A stretch of DNA of 64,000 nucleotides from Companilactobacillus metriopterae (GCF_004117915.1 NZ_RSTD01000001.1:496001-560000), one strand, 5' to 3'; shown: positions 1 through 10,922, counted from the stretch's first letter. Made by a program: numbers and translations. The notes: generated from the letters alone by a model not told the origin.

Positions 1-2
1 TG

Positions 3-386
3 TTTGTTAGACAATATAGGACACCACTAGAACAAGAAACTTTGGAAATCCCTGCTGGTAAAATTAACCCTGATGAAGGTTCTGATCTTTTAGAAGTAAT
101 AAAACGAGAAATGAATGAAGAATTAGGATATACTACAGAAGATATTGAAAAAATTATTTCTTTTTTCCCAAGTCCTGGTTATTCCGATGAAAAGCTAACG
201 GTTTTTAAAGCAACTAATCTGGAAAAGTTAGAATTCAAGGATTCACTAGATGATGATGAATTTTTAGATGTGGAAGCTTTGACTTTAGAAGAAGCTAAAC
301 AACAAATAGAACTTGGATACATTTGTGACGCAAAAACTATTTTTGCTGTAAATTATTGGGAACTTATGGAGTTAAATGGTGAATAA
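3..386 (+). CDS. Nudix hydrolase, ADP-ribose pyrophosphatase type (5' truncated)
   Basis: The reading frame is already open at the window edge, so the start lies upstream and 127 C-terminal residues are visible. The context VRQYR...EIPAGK followed by a Nudix box (visible residues 19-43, with RE at 35-36 and EE at 39-40) matches ADP-ribose pyrophosphatases, which hydrolyse ADP-ribose to AMP and ribose 5-phosphate in the cytosol. The spacing between the first Glu and the RE pair is nine residues rather than the canonical seven. The 3' end overlaps the next gene by 11 bases, implying co-transcription with the small membrane protein and mtnN. The family is clear; the substrate is inferred from the family. 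Confidence 0.85.
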   Translation, partial: FVRQYRTPLEQETLEIPAGKINPDEGSDLLEVIKREMNEELGYTTEDIEKIISFFPSPGYSDEKLTVFKATNLEKLEFKDSLDDDEFLDVEALTLEEAKQQIELGYICDAKTIFAVNYWELMELNGE

Positions 387-675
387 ATTTTTAGATAGTT
401 TTAAAAACTTTTTTGGATTTAGTGACAAAGAAACTCCCACAAGTGGAGCTGCTGTCCCAATTGATCAATTGGAAAAGAAACAAGCTGAAATTAGGAATAC
501 TGAACGCTTGCAGGCAGAACGTGAATATAGTCGAAAACATCCGGAAGTTATAAAAAAAGAAATAAATGAAGCAACTGAATACAAAATAAAACGATTAAAG
601 AATAGACTGAATATAGCTATTATTACCGTAATTGGCTTATTGGTTTTAGTAGTTTTGATTCTATTTTATATTTAA
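376..675 (+). CDS. small single-pass membrane protein, function unknown
   Basis: This 99-residue protein has a charged N-terminal region rich in Lys, Glu and Arg (about residues 1-70) and a strongly hydrophobic C-terminal helix (about residues 76-99, IITVIGLLVLVVLILFYI). That layout suggests a tail-anchored protein with its charged part in the cytosol. The ATG at 376 overlaps the nudix gene; a GTG at 379 is an alternative start. It sits between the Nudix hydrolase and mtnN, apparently in one operon. I do not recognise a functional domain. Confidence 0.7.
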   Translation: MVNKFLDSFKNFFGFSDKETPTSGAAVPIDQLEKKQAEIRNTERLQAEREYSRKHPEVIKKEINEATEYKIKRLKNRLNIAIITVIGLLVLVVLILFYI

Positions 676-695
676 ATTAAAAGGAGAATATAGTT

Positions 696-1385
696 ATGAA
701 AATTGGCGTAATTGTCCCAATGGAAGAAGAAATCAAATTAATTAGAGAATCACTAGAGGACGTAAAAAAAGATACTATTGCTGGTCGTGAGATTACCCAA
801 GGTAAATATAATGGACACGAATTATACTTAGCTCTATGTGGAATAGGTAAAGTCCAAGCAGGTATGACTGCAACTATTATCAATGATAAATTTAATCCAG
901 ATGTACTAATAAACACAGGTTCTGCTGGTGGGATTGGTACAGGATTGAGTATTGGTGATGTAGTGATTTCTAGTAAACTAGCTTACCATGATGCTGATGC
1001 AACTGCATTTGGATATGCGTTAGGTCAATTACCAGATCAACCACTATATTTCGAAGCAGATGATTCTTACGTTAAAAAGATAGAACAAGCAGCTGTTGCA
1101 TCAAATCTTAATTACCATACGGGATTGATTGTTACTGGAGATCAATTCATTGACAGCTCAGAAAAAATTGATAAAATTAAAAAAATGTTCCCAGATGTGT
1201 TAGCTTCTGAAATGGAAGGTGCTGCTGTAGCTCAAGTATGTACACAGTTTAAAACACCATTTGTAGTTATTAGAGCTATGAGTGACGTTGGTGACGAAAA
1301 TGCTGATGTAAACTTTGACGAATTTGTTATCCAAGCAGGTAAAAATTCTGTACAAATGTTACTCAACTTTTTAGATAGAGAATAA
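696..1385 (+). CDS. mtnN: 5'-methylthioadenosine/S-adenosylhomocysteine nucleosidase
   Basis: The 229-residue length is typical of MTA/SAH nucleosidase. The enzyme cleaves adenine from methylthioadenosine and S-adenosylhomocysteine, recycling by-products of SAM-dependent reactions and feeding AI-2 synthesis. Visible signatures are the N-terminal GVIVPMEEE with its acidic catalytic region, the EMEGAA nucleoside-binding motif near residue 172, and Ser196-Asp197, where Asp197 matches the catalytic aspartate of the family. An AAGGAG ribosome site lies upstream. It is the third gene of the nudix operon and is followed 22 bases later by the cysteine desulfurase, linking sulfur and SAM metabolism. 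Confidence 0.95.
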   Translation: MKIGVIVPMEEEIKLIRESLEDVKKDTIAGREITQGKYNGHELYLALCGIGKVQAGMTATIINDKFNPDVLINTGSAGGIGTGLSIGDVVISSKLAYHDADATAFGYALGQLPDQPLYFEADDSYVKKIEQAAVASNLNYHTGLIVTGDQFIDSSEKIDKIKKMFPDVLASEMEGAAVAQVCTQFKTPFVVIRAMSDVGDENADVNFDEFVIQAGKNSVQMLLNFLDRE

Positions 1386-1407
1386 TTAAAGTCAAGAGGC
1401 GAGAAAA

Positions 1408-2562
1408 TTGAATTATACTTTTTTAGATAATGCAGCGACAACTCCCATGGATAAAGAAGTAATTGAAGAAATTAATGATAAAATGATTAATGTTTTTGGG
1501 AATGCATCATCTACTAATTTTTATGGTAGACAAGCTAAGGGTGTTTTGGAGACATCTCGCCATACCATTGCGCAAAGTATTGGTGCCAAAGATACAGAAA
1601 TTGTATTTACTAGTGGTGGAACAGAAAGTGATAATACAGCAATTATCTCTACTGCACTTTCTAGATCTGAACAGGGTAAACACATTATAACGACTGCCGT
1701 CGAACACGAGGCGGTAATGAAATCAATGGCATATCTTGAAAATCTTGGATTTGATGTGACTTATTTAAAGCCAAATGAAGAAGGATCAATAACTTCAGAA
1801 CAAGTTCAGTCTTCATTAACTGATGAAACTATTCTTGTTTCAGTGATGTATGGTAATAATGAAACTGGTGCTATAAATCCTATTTCTGAAATTGGCGAAT
1901 TATTAAAGGATAGTCAGGCCTTATTTCATGTGGATGCTGTTCAAGCATATGGAAATTATGATTTAGACGTTAATGACCTGCATGTGGACTTCTTGTCTAC
2001 CTCAGCTCATAAAATTAATGGTCCTAAATTTATTGGTTTTCTATATATTAGGGATGGAATCGTAATACCATCTTATTTAAAGGGTGGGGATCAAGAAACC
2101 AAACGCCGTGCAGGAACAGAAAATGTACCGGCAATAGCTGGCTTTGCAAAAGCCGTTGAATTGATTTCAGGTGTCGATAAACAAAAGTTACAAGAAAAGT
2201 ACTTTGGATATAAAAAAATAATTTTTGATATACTTAGACAAAATGATATTAAGTTTGAAGTAAACGGTTCGACAAAAATAGAATCGTTAAATCAAATTTT
2301 AAATATTTATTTACCAGGTATTGAACGAGGAATTTTATTAACTAGATTGGATATCGATGGCTATGGTATTTCAGGTGGTTCAGCTTGTACAGCCGGCAGT
2401 TTAGAACCATCACATGTTATCTCTGCAATGTTTGGAGAAGAAAGTCCCAGATTAAATGAATCAATTCGTATTAGTTTTGGGAAATACAATAATGAAGAAG
2501 AAATAAAAAACTTTTCAGAAGCACTTGTCAAAATCGTTAAAGATTTGGATAATATAAATTAA
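1408..2562 (+). CDS. cysteine desulfurase (IscS/NifS family, YrvO-like)
   Basis: This 384-residue PLP enzyme removes sulfur from cysteine as a protein persulfide. The PLP lysine is K202 in TSAHKINGPK and the active-site cysteine is C327 in GGSACTAGS, a short-loop arrangement of the IscS group. The start is TTG at 1408 behind an AGAGGCGAG ribosome site. No iscU-like scaffold is adjacent; mnmA lies two genes downstream, as in Bacillus yrvO-mnmA. The likely job is therefore to supply sulfur for tRNA 2-thiouridine. The family is certain; the partner is inferred from gene order. Confidence 0.93.
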   Translation: MNYTFLDNAATTPMDKEVIEEINDKMINVFGNASSTNFYGRQAKGVLETSRHTIAQSIGAKDTEIVFTSGGTESDNTAIISTALSRSEQGKHIITTAVEHEAVMKSMAYLENLGFDVTYLKPNEEGSITSEQVQSSLTDETILVSVMYGNNETGAINPISEIGELLKDSQALFHVDAVQAYGNYDLDVNDLHVDFLSTSAHKINGPKFIGFLYIRDGIVIPSYLKGGDQETKRRAGTENVPAIAGFAKAVELISGVDKQKLQEKYFGYKKIIFDILRQNDIKFEVNGSTKIESLNQILNIYLPGIERGILLTRLDIDGYGISGGSACTAGSLEPSHVISAMFGEESPRLNESIRISFGKYNNEEEIKNFSEALVKIVKDLDNIN

Positions 2563-2589
2563 TTTTTAAATGTATTAAGGGGAAGAATT

Positions 2590-4061
<1,472 letters not shown>

Positions 4062-4062
4062 A

Positions 4063-4087
4063 AGTTCACATTAGTGAGCTTTTTTTA
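4063..4087 (+). terminator. intrinsic terminator after mnmA
   Basis: The arms AGTTCAC (4063-4069) and GTGAGCT (4074-4080) pair with one G-U, around a 4-base loop, followed by seven T. It begins directly after the mnmA stop codon. Confidence 0.85.
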
Positions 4088-4092
4088 TTTAC

Positions 4093-4121
4093 TTGAAAAT
4101 AAGTAGTAAAATCTACATAAT
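4093..4121 (+). promoter_or_regulatory. promoter of histidine phosphatase-TPR-recD2
   Basis: TTGAAA (4093-4098) and CATAAT (4116-4121) are separated by 17 bases, a near-consensus sigma-A promoter immediately after the mnmA terminator. Confidence 0.7.
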
Positions 4122-4152
4122 TAAGTTTATAAATAAAAAAGAGAGACGTAAG

Positions 4153-4809
4153 ATGGATCTATACTTTGTAAGACACGGAAAAACAGAATGGAACTTAGAA
4201 GGCAGATATCAAGGTGGAAGTGGCGACTCACCACTTTTGCCAGAAAGTATTGCTGACATAAAGTTATTAGCTAATAGATTAAGTGATATCGATATCAAAC
4301 ATGTGTATTCAAGTCCCTTAAAACGTGCAAAAATGACTTCTGAGGTTCTTATTGAAGATTTAGGTAAAGATATACCTATTACACTTGTAGACGACCTAAG
4401 AGAGTTCAATTTAGGAATTATGGAAGGTCAAAAATTTAGTGACTTAGAAGTTGAAATGCCGGAAGTTGTTCATGCATTTAGATATAGTCCATTGGATTAT
4501 GACTATAAAAAAATCAAAGGTGAGTCATTTGAAGATGTTGCGGATAGAACAACAAAAGCTATCTATAACATAGTTGCCAATTATGGACCTGATGATAGTT
4601 TGGTTATTGTAGGTCATGGTGCTTCGTCTGTAGATATGATTCAGTCGTTGTTAGGAAAATCTATTTCAGAAATTAGAGATTATGGTGGATTATCTAACAC
4701 AAGTTTGACTCATCTTGATTACGATGTAGAAAATAAGAAATTTAAATTAATTAAATGGAATGAAACTGATTATTTGAATAAGGAATTAGATAAATCAGAT
4801 ACTCTTTGA
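4153..4809 (+). CDS. histidine phosphatase (phosphoglycerate mutase-like)
   Basis: The protein has 218 residues from ATG 4153, which sits behind an AGAGAG ribosome site; a longer frame upstream lacks a ribosome site and is less likely. The VRHGKTEWN motif puts the phospho-accepting His at residue 8, and the second catalytic His is at 155 in VGHGAS. This is the broad cofactor-dependent mutase/phosphatase superfamily; the substrate cannot be read from sequence, and small-molecule phosphatase is likelier than glycolytic mutase. It interrupts the mnmA-TPR-recD2 order seen in Bacillus (mnmA-yrrB-recD2). Confidence 0.85.
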   Translation: MDLYFVRHGKTEWNLEGRYQGGSGDSPLLPESIADIKLLANRLSDIDIKHVYSSPLKRAKMTSEVLIEDLGKDIPITLVDDLREFNLGIMEGQKFSDLEVEMPEVVHAFRYSPLDYDYKKIKGESFEDVADRTTKAIYNIVANYGPDDSLVIVGHGASSVDMIQSLLGKSISEIRDYGGLSNTSLTHLDYDVENKKFKLIKWNETDYLNKELDKSDTL

Positions 4810-4816
4810 GGAATTT

Positions 4817-5482
4817 ATGATGAATAAAGAAGCAGAACGCCTTTTTCAAAATGATGATAAAGAACAGGCAGTTCATCTGTTAGTTGAAAGTTTGAATGAG
4901 AATTATAATCAATTAGATTTAATTTTACAGTTGTCATCCTACCTAGTTGAGCTTGGTGACGTTGAGCAGGCCGAGGAATTATTGACGAAGGGTCTATCTA
5001 TATACGAAGATGATTCTAACTTACTCTATAATTTGGGGAATGTTTACTTTACTGCTGGTAAATATGAAAAAGCATCTGAGATCTTTCAAAAATTAATTAA
5101 CAGTGATTTTGGATTCGAAGCATTTTATATGATATCTAAAACACTTGATGAAATGGACAACACTCAGATGGCTACAGTTTACGCGCTGACGGCACAAGAA
5201 ATGCAACCTGATGATTTATTGGTTAACGAACTATTGGCTTCTATTTTAATGAAAAGCAGTAATTTTGAAGAAGCAAAAAAATATTATCAAAAGGCTCTTA
5301 AAATTAAAGAGAACTCTGCAGATTATTTTAATTTGGCAATTTGTCAGATGAATATAGGTGAAGAATTCAACAATAGTTTGAAGAAGTCACGTGAACTAGA
5401 TGCAGATTATTTTGACAAACAAGAAAAGAAATTAGCCAATATTCAAAATTATTTAAAGGAAACTGAAGGAAAACATGAGTGA
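4817..5482 (+). CDS. TPR-repeat protein (YrrB-like)
   Basis: This 221-residue protein is built of tetratricopeptide-type helical pairs. Recurrent motifs include DSNLLYNLGNVYFTAGKYEKA near residue 75 and NFEEAKKYYQKALKIKENSA near residue 155. No signal peptide or membrane segment is seen, so a cytosolic scaffold is expected. ATG 4817 and ATG 4820 are both possible; the GAGG at 4809-4812 fits 4820 better. It overlaps recD2 by 8 bases. TPR proteins between mnmA and recD2 are known as YrrB in Bacillus; the binding partner is unknown. Confidence 0.8.
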   Translation: MMNKEAERLFQNDDKEQAVHLLVESLNENYNQLDLILQLSSYLVELGDVEQAEELLTKGLSIYEDDSNLLYNLGNVYFTAGKYEKASEIFQKLINSDFGFEAFYMISKTLDEMDNTQMATVYALTAQEMQPDDLLVNELLASILMKSSNFEEAKKYYQKALKIKENSADYFNLAICQMNIGEEFNNSLKKSRELDADYFDKQEKKLANIQNYLKETEGKHE

Positions 5483-7847
5483 AGATGAACAATTTTTTGT
5501 AGGGATCGTCAAAGCAATTTTCTATGAGAACCCTGATAATATGTTCAAAATTTTCACGATCGATATCAAAGAAACTAATACCGATTGGACTGCTACAGAT
5601 ATTGTAGTTACTGGAAGCTTTGGAAATATTGTTGAAGAAGAGGAATATCGTTTTACTGGTCAAATGGTTGATCATCCTAAATACGGTAAACAATTTCAGG
5701 CAAAAACATATAAAAGAAGTCGTCCAAATGGTAGAAAAGGTTTGATCAATTTTTTCTCTAGTGAAGAGTTTCCTGGTATAGGAAAGAAAAAAGCTGAAAA
5801 AATTGTTGATGAACTTGGCGAAAATGCAATTGATAAAATTTTGAATGATCCTAATTCGCTAGACTTTTTGGATGTTAAAGAAGATAAAAAAGATTTTATA
5901 ATTGATCAAATCAAGAAAAATCATCAGACTGAACAAATATTATTTCAATTGAATAATTATGGTTTTGGCAATGTTTTAAGTACGAGAATTTTTCAAAAAT
6001 ATGGGCCTAAAACAAATCAAATAATAACTGAAAATCCTTATCAATTAGTATTGGATATAAAGGGTATTGGGTTTCAAAAAGCTGATGAGTTAGCTAAAAA
6101 ATTAAATATTGAAGATGATGATCCTCGTAGAGTTAAGGGTGCTATTATCCAAATAATGGCTCAAGTTGGTAATTCAACAGGAGATACCTATCTTCTATTA
6201 AATGATTTGAAACAGATGGCGCAAAACATCTTAGCTAACGCACAAAATTTGTCTGAGATGAAACAGAAAATTGACGATGCAATTACTGAGTTAGTAAATG
6301 AAACTGTTTTGATTGTGGAAGATGACAGGGTATTTCAAGAAAATTTATATAACGCTGAATGGTCAATAGTAGAAACATTGAAGATGATCAATGGTTCTTT
6401 CAAGGGAGTTTCTTGGAAAGATAAAGATTTTCAAACAGAAATTACTGAAGTACAGGATAATTTCAAAGTAAAATATGATGATTCACAGTTAGAAGCAATT
6501 GAGCAATCTCTAAAAAGTCCAATTTTCATTCTAACCGGTGGTCCAGGAACAGGGAAAACTACCATAATTAATGGGATAGTTGCCACTTATTCTAAATTGA
6601 ATGATGAAACTTTGGATCCTTCTTCTGACAAATACTCTATAGCCTTAGCTGCTCCTACAGGAAGAGCTGCTAAAAAACTCACTGAATCAACAGGGTTACC
6701 GGCAATGACAATTCATAGATTGCTAGGGTTAACTGGAACTGCAGACGATGAATTTGCAGAACCTTCACTTGATTGTAAATTATTAATCATAGACGAAATG
6801 TCCATGGTGGATACATTATTATTTAAGACTTTAATTCATGCAGTTCAGCCAGGTACACAAGTGGTTTTGGTAGGGGATATGGACCAGTTGCCTTCTGTTG
6901 GAGCTGGTCAAGTATTTACAGACCTTATTGATAGTAAAGGCTTTAAGACCACTAGATTAGAGAACATTCACCGTCAAAATGATGATTCAACAATTATTGA
7001 ACTTGCTCACGAAATAAATGTTGGTAAGGTGTCTGAAGATATATTTGCTAATCAATCTGATAGATCATTTATTGATTGTAATAGTAGAGATATTCCTGAA
7101 GTTGTTTCGCAGATAATTAAACGATCATCTGATCGAGGATTTGATACCACTGATGTGCAGGTTTTGGCTCCAATGTATCGTGGTAATGCTGGAATTGATA
7201 ACTTAAACGAAACAATCCAAAACGTCTTAAATCCTTTAACACCCAAGAAAAAAGAAGTCAAAATGGGTAATATTAACTACAGAATAGGTGACAAAGTTGT
7301 TTATTTAGTTAATACTCCTGATGAAAATGTGTTCAACGGTGAGATAGGTGAGATAAAAGGAATTATTCTTGCTAAAGAAAATGTAGATAAAGTTGATCAA
7401 TTAGTAATCGATTTTGATGGAAACGAAATAATTCTATCTCGCAAAGATTGGATAAACATTACGCTAGCTTACTGTACTTCAATTCATAAAGCTCAAGGTT
7501 CTGAATTTGAGATGGTAATTTTGCCACTTGTTAATGAAGAAGAGCGAATGTTGAAGAGGAATCTACTTTATACAGCTGTTACACGTGCTAAAAGATTATT
7601 AGTTATGGTGGGTAATCGTAGTGCATTTGAACGAGCAATTGTTGATCAATCTGCACGTAGAAATACAGCGTTATTAGATAGAATAATAGAAGTATTTAAA
7701 CTATCCAAAAAATCAAAAACTCAAAAAGAAACACCTGAAATAAAATCAACAGAACTTACTGTAGAAATGGTAATGTCACAATCGATTGATCCTATGATTG
7801 GAATGGAAGATATTACACCATATGATTTTCAAAAAAAAGAAGCCTAA
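5475..7847 (+). CDS. recD2: ATP-dependent DNA helicase RecD2
   Basis: This 790-residue SF1B helicase has the long N-terminal region of RecD2, with helix-hairpin-helix-like segments (GIGKKKAEKI, KGIGFQKADEL). The helicase core follows: Walker A GGPGTGKT at 355-362, LLIIDEMSMVD with D440, VLVGDMDQLPSVGAGQ, and the C-terminal YTAVTRAKRLL motif. RecD2 proteins act without RecBC in DNA repair and fork maintenance in Firmicutes. It begins inside the end of the TPR gene and ends inside a palindromic bidirectional terminator that contains its last codons. Confidence 0.95.
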   Translation: MSEDEQFFVGIVKAIFYENPDNMFKIFTIDIKETNTDWTATDIVVTGSFGNIVEEEEYRFTGQMVDHPKYGKQFQAKTYKRSRPNGRKGLINFFSSEEFPGIGKKKAEKIVDELGENAIDKILNDPNSLDFLDVKEDKKDFIIDQIKKNHQTEQILFQLNNYGFGNVLSTRIFQKYGPKTNQIITENPYQLVLDIKGIGFQKADELAKKLNIEDDDPRRVKGAIIQIMAQVGNSTGDTYLLLNDLKQMAQNILANAQNLSEMKQKIDDAITELVNETVLIVEDDRVFQENLYNAEWSIVETLKMINGSFKGVSWKDKDFQTEITEVQDNFKVKYDDSQLEAIEQSLKSPIFILTGGPGTGKTTIINGIVATYSKLNDETLDPSSDKYSIALAAPTGRAAKKLTESTGLPAMTIHRLLGLTGTADDEFAEPSLDCKLLIIDEMSMVDTLLFKTLIHAVQPGTQVVLVGDMDQLPSVGAGQVFTDLIDSKGFKTTRLENIHRQNDDSTIIELAHEINVGKVSEDIFANQSDRSFIDCNSRDIPEVVSQIIKRSSDRGFDTTDVQVLAPMYRGNAGIDNLNETIQNVLNPLTPKKKEVKMGNINYRIGDKVVYLVNTPDENVFNGEIGEIKGIILAKENVDKVDQLVIDFDGNEIILSRKDWINITLAYCTSIHKAQGSEFEMVILPLVNEEERMLKRNLLYTAVTRAKRLLVMVGNRSAFERAIVDQSARRNTALLDRIIEVFKLSKKSKTQKETPEIKSTELTVEMVMSQSIDPMIGMEDITPYDFQKKEA

Positions 7848-7866
7848 ATATTTAGGCTTCTTTTTT
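7833..7866. terminator. bidirectional terminator shared by recD2 and the lipid kinase
   Basis: A perfect 34-base palindrome is centred between 7849 and 7850: arms GAAGCCTAAAT and ATTTAGGCTTC flanked by six A and six T. It contains both stop codons of the convergent genes, so both proteins end KKEA. Confidence 0.9.
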
Positions 7867-8811
7867 GATAGGGATCCAGAAATGGTGTGAGCTAACTTCA
7901 AATTTTAAATCAAAATTTTTATTACCGAGCTCTTCTCCATCCATTTGTCCGTATTGTTTTTGATTATTTTTCAATGTAAAATTGTTTTCTTGCAATAACC
8001 AGACATCTTCGTCATCAAGGTGAGAACCATTAGTTAGGAGTTTTCTAAATAATTTAACAAAAGTTAATCCAGAAATCTTGTTAACAACTACTAAATCCAA
8101 TTTTTGATCAAAAGGAGAGGCTTTGGGATCAATTGCAATGCCTCCTCCAAAATAAGGATGATTGGTAGCTGTAACTATATAAGCGTTGTTGAACTCGATA
8201 TCATTGTTATTAGAATCCTTTACTACGATAGAGAAACCTTTTTGATTTTTTAAAACTCTGAGTAAACTAGAAACATAAGCTAAACTACCGATGTTTAACT
8301 TGTTAAAAAATGATTTTCTTTTGGAATTGTTTGTATAGAAAACAGTGCGAGCATCAAATCCAATACCAATATTATTCAAGAAGTAGTTTACGCTGTCTTT
8401 AGATGAAGCTTTACCGATATCAATTTTTAAAGGATTATCCATTTTAATAATTTGTTTCAGAGCATCGATAGTATCTAAATTTTTAATTTTAATTCCACGA
8501 CTAAAATCATTACCAGATCCTGCAGGTAGATAGGCTATAGGGGTTTCAGGATTTTTAGAATTTTTCACGCCATTTAGAACTTGATTTAAAGTTCCATCGC
8601 CACCTAGTACTAATATTTTTTTATTATCGGTTAGTGAATTTGCTAAATTAGTTGCAATTTTCCTAGCACCAAATTTTTTATCAGTAAGGTGCACGTTGTA
8701 ATCAACTTTTTCATCCTCTAGATAATCTTTTACTTTTTTCCAATTTTTAATTGATTGGCCATTTCCAGCATGTTTATTTAATATTATTTCTAATGTAATT
8801 GAATTATTCAT
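7852..8811 (-). CDS. diacylglycerol kinase family lipid kinase
   Basis: The 319-residue protein has the lipid-kinase catalytic signature: GGDGTLNQV at 70-78 (ATP binding) and LPAGSGNDFSRG near 95-106. It belongs to the DagK/YegS/BmrU group, which phosphorylates diacylglycerol or related lipids at the membrane and recycles lipids left by lipoteichoic acid synthesis. Start ATG 8811 is preceded by AAGGAT at a rather long distance. It lies 66 bases downstream of rnjA with a terminator between, so it may rely on read-through or an unseen promoter. The exact lipid substrate is not determinable. Confidence 0.88.
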   Translation of the reverse strand: MNNSITLEIILNKHAGNGQSIKNWKKVKDYLEDEKVDYNVHLTDKKFGARKIATNLANSLTDNKKILVLGGDGTLNQVLNGVKNSKNPETPIAYLPAGSGNDFSRGIKIKNLDTIDALKQIIKMDNPLKIDIGKASSKDSVNYFLNNIGIGFDARTVFYTNNSKRKSFFNKLNIGSLAYVSSLLRVLKNQKGFSIVVKDSNNNDIEFNNAYIVTATNHPYFGGGIAIDPKASPFDQKLDLVVVNKISGLTFVKLFRKLLTNGSHLDDEDVWLLQENNFTLKNNQKQYGQMDGEELGNKNFDLKFEVSSHHFWIPIKKEA

Positions 8812-8835
8812 ATTACAATTATATCCTTAGAAAAC

Positions 8836-8870
8836 AAAAAAGACAGATTAAATTTAATCTGTCTTTTTTT
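8836..8870 (-). terminator. intrinsic terminator after rnjA
   Basis: A palindromic stem GACAGATTAAA/TTTAATCTGTC (8842-8863) is flanked by six A and seven T. It acts for minus-strand rnjA; symmetry would let it work in both directions. Confidence 0.85.
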
Positions 8871-8877
8871 ATTATAT

Positions 8878-10569
8878 TTAAATTGAAGCTGAAATTATCA
8901 TAGGTAAAATTACAGGATTTCTAGCTGTTCGTTTATATAGGAAGTCTTGTAAATTATCAATTATTAATTTCTTTAGTTCAGCTTCTGTTACTTTGTCGTC
9001 TTCTTTATCAAAGGCATTCTTGATAACATGGAATACTCGTTTTTGTGCCTGATTAATCAATTCACCGGATTCTCTCATATAGACGAAACCACGAGATAGT
9101 ATATCAGGACCAGCAAGAACAATTTTTTTCTTGTAATCAATAGTTGCAACAACAACAACCATTCCTTCTTCAGAAAGTAATCTTCTATCATGGATGACAA
9201 CGTTGCCGATATCACCAATACCTTTACCGTCAACATAAACGTCACCAGCTGGGAAATGTCCGGCACGTCTAGCAGTCTCAGAAGTAAGAGCTAGTACATC
9301 ACCGTTTTTCATTACAAATGAATTTTCCATTGGGACGTCACACATTTCAGCAAGTTCAGTGTGTAGTTTAAGCATTCTGTATTCACCGTGGACAGGAACA
9401 AAGAATTTAGGCTTCATAAGTCTAAGCATCAATTCTTGTTCAGTTTGACCACCATGACCAGATGCGTGAATGTTATTTACTTTACCATGAATAACTTCTG
9501 CACCAGCTTCAGAAAGGTCGTTGATTAGATGATTTACACTGATGGTATTTCCTGGAATAGGGTTACTTGAAAAAATAACTGTATCTCCAGGTTGGATACT
9601 TATCTGACGGTGAGTACCATTTGCAATACGACTAAGAGCAGCAAGTGGTTCACCTTGAGAACCAGTACATAAAATCAATGTTTCGTTTGCGGGTAGAGAA
9701 TTTAATTCACTAGCATCAACGATCATATCATCAGGGATATTCAAATAACCCAATTCGCGACCGTTCACAATAGCAGTTTCCATACTACGACCAAAGACAG
9801 CAATTTTTCTGTTTTGTTCTAAAGCAGCGTCGACAGCTTGAGAAACACGATAAATATTTGAAGCAAAGGTAGCAAATATAATACGACCTTCGATAGTTTC
9901 AAATATTTGGTGGATAGTCTTACCAACAGATCTTTCAGACTTAGAGAAAGTTGGTATTTCGGCATTAGTACTATCAGATAGTAAACAAAGTACTCCTTCA
10001 CTACCTAATTTTGCCATTTTTTGAAGATTTGGAGCAGGTAAACCTGCGACGGGTGTTAAATCAAATTTGAAGTCACCTGTAACAACGATAACTCCAGGTT
10101 CTGTATGTACTGCAATACCTAATGTATCTGGAATAGAGTGGGTAGTTCTGAAGAAATCAACACTAAGTTCTGGAAATGTAAATTCAGATTCTTCGCTGAT
10201 TTCTATGATTTTAGTTGTTTTTACTAAACCATGTTCTTCTAATTTACCTTTGATAAGCGCACTAGCAAGTGGACCTGCGTAGATTGTAATATCTGGTAAT
10301 TGTTGAAGTAGGAAAGGAATACCACCAATGTGATCTTCGTGACCGTGAGTAATAAATAATCCTTTGATTTTTTCTTGGTTTTCTATTAAATAACTGTAAT
10401 CAGAAATTACGTAGTCAATACCTAGAAGGTCATCTTCAGGGAATTTAATACCTGCATCTACAACCACAATCTCGTCGTGGTATTCAATTCCATACATATT
10501 TTTACCGATTTCGCCAAGGCCCCCAATGGCAAAAACAGCAACTTCGTTATCTTTAACGTTAACTGACAT
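8878..10569 (-). CDS. rnjA: ribonuclease J1
   Basis: This 563-residue metallo-beta-lactamase/beta-CASP nuclease has the intact zinc motif HGHEDH (H75, H77, D79, H80), followed by GDFKFD and SGHGGQ. RNase J1 has 5'-3' exonuclease and endonuclease activity in mRNA decay and rRNA maturation. Its ribosome site GGAG lies inside the end of rpoY, whose stop is 3 bases upstream, so the two are translationally close as in Bacillus rpoY-rnjA. Its paralogue RnjB at 30.4 kb lacks one motif His, which makes this copy the likely main catalytic subunit. Confidence 0.96.
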   Translation of the reverse strand: MSVNVKDNEVAVFAIGGLGEIGKNMYGIEYHDEIVVVDAGIKFPEDDLLGIDYVISDYSYLIENQEKIKGLFITHGHEDHIGGIPFLLQQLPDITIYAGPLASALIKGKLEEHGLVKTTKIIEISEESEFTFPELSVDFFRTTHSIPDTLGIAVHTEPGVIVVTGDFKFDLTPVAGLPAPNLQKMAKLGSEGVLCLLSDSTNAEIPTFSKSERSVGKTIHQIFETIEGRIIFATFASNIYRVSQAVDAALEQNRKIAVFGRSMETAIVNGRELGYLNIPDDMIVDASELNSLPANETLILCTGSQGEPLAALSRIANGTHRQISIQPGDTVIFSSNPIPGNTISVNHLINDLSEAGAEVIHGKVNNIHASGHGGQTEQELMLRLMKPKFFVPVHGEYRMLKLHTELAEMCDVPMENSFVMKNGDVLALTSETARRAGHFPAGDVYVDGKGIGDIGNVVIHDRRLLSEEGMVVVVATIDYKKKIVLAGPDILSRGFVYMRESGELINQAQKRVFHVIKNAFDKEDDKVTEAELKKLIIDNLQDFLYKRTARNPVILPMIISASI

Positions 10570-10572
10570 TAA

Positions 10573-10785
10573 TTAAAACTCCGTCAACTTGAAATTAGGG
10601 CTATTTTTCTCATATTCAAGGTGTTTTTCATCAAGTGCTTGAATATATTCAATGTTGTATTCTGTGTTATTTTCAACTTGTTCTCTAACGTTGATGCTTG
10701 AGTCGCTTTCAACGTAGATTGCTTCTGTGTATTCGCGACGGGGGTTATCTTGTTCGCTTTCGTGATATAGGACTTTATAAATCAA
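10573..10785 (-). CDS. rpoY: RNA polymerase epsilon subunit
   Basis: The 70-residue protein begins MIYKVLYHES and contains the RREYTEA segment typical of the Firmicute RpoY (DUF1447) family, a small subunit that binds the RNA polymerase core. A GAGGAG ribosome site precedes ATG 10785. It lies directly upstream of rnjA, the standard Firmicute arrangement, which joins transcription and RNA decay in one transcript. Identification is by length, N-terminal sequence and position. Confidence 0.93.
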   Translation of the reverse strand: MIYKVLYHESEQDNPRREYTEAIYVESDSSINVREQVENNTEYNIEYIQALDEKHLEYEKNSPNFKLTEF

Positions 10786-10922
10786 TATGATATCTCCTCA
10801 GTATTTTATTAAAATTTGTACTTTATATTTAATGCTTCCAAAACATTAATTAGTGTGCAATACAGATATTGGTATTTTAACATATTTCATATATATAGTA
10901 TACAAATCAAAATTTGTGGTTT

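Noticed and set aside
48-386. Separate short gene starting at the TTG near position 42
   Set aside because: The frame is open from position 3 with conserved Nudix family sequence, so this is the middle of a truncated gene.
10902-10917. Inverted repeat ACAAAT-N4-ATTTGT downstream of def
   Set aside because: On the minus strand, where def is read, no T run follows; the T-rich side faces the plus strand, which has no gene upstream.
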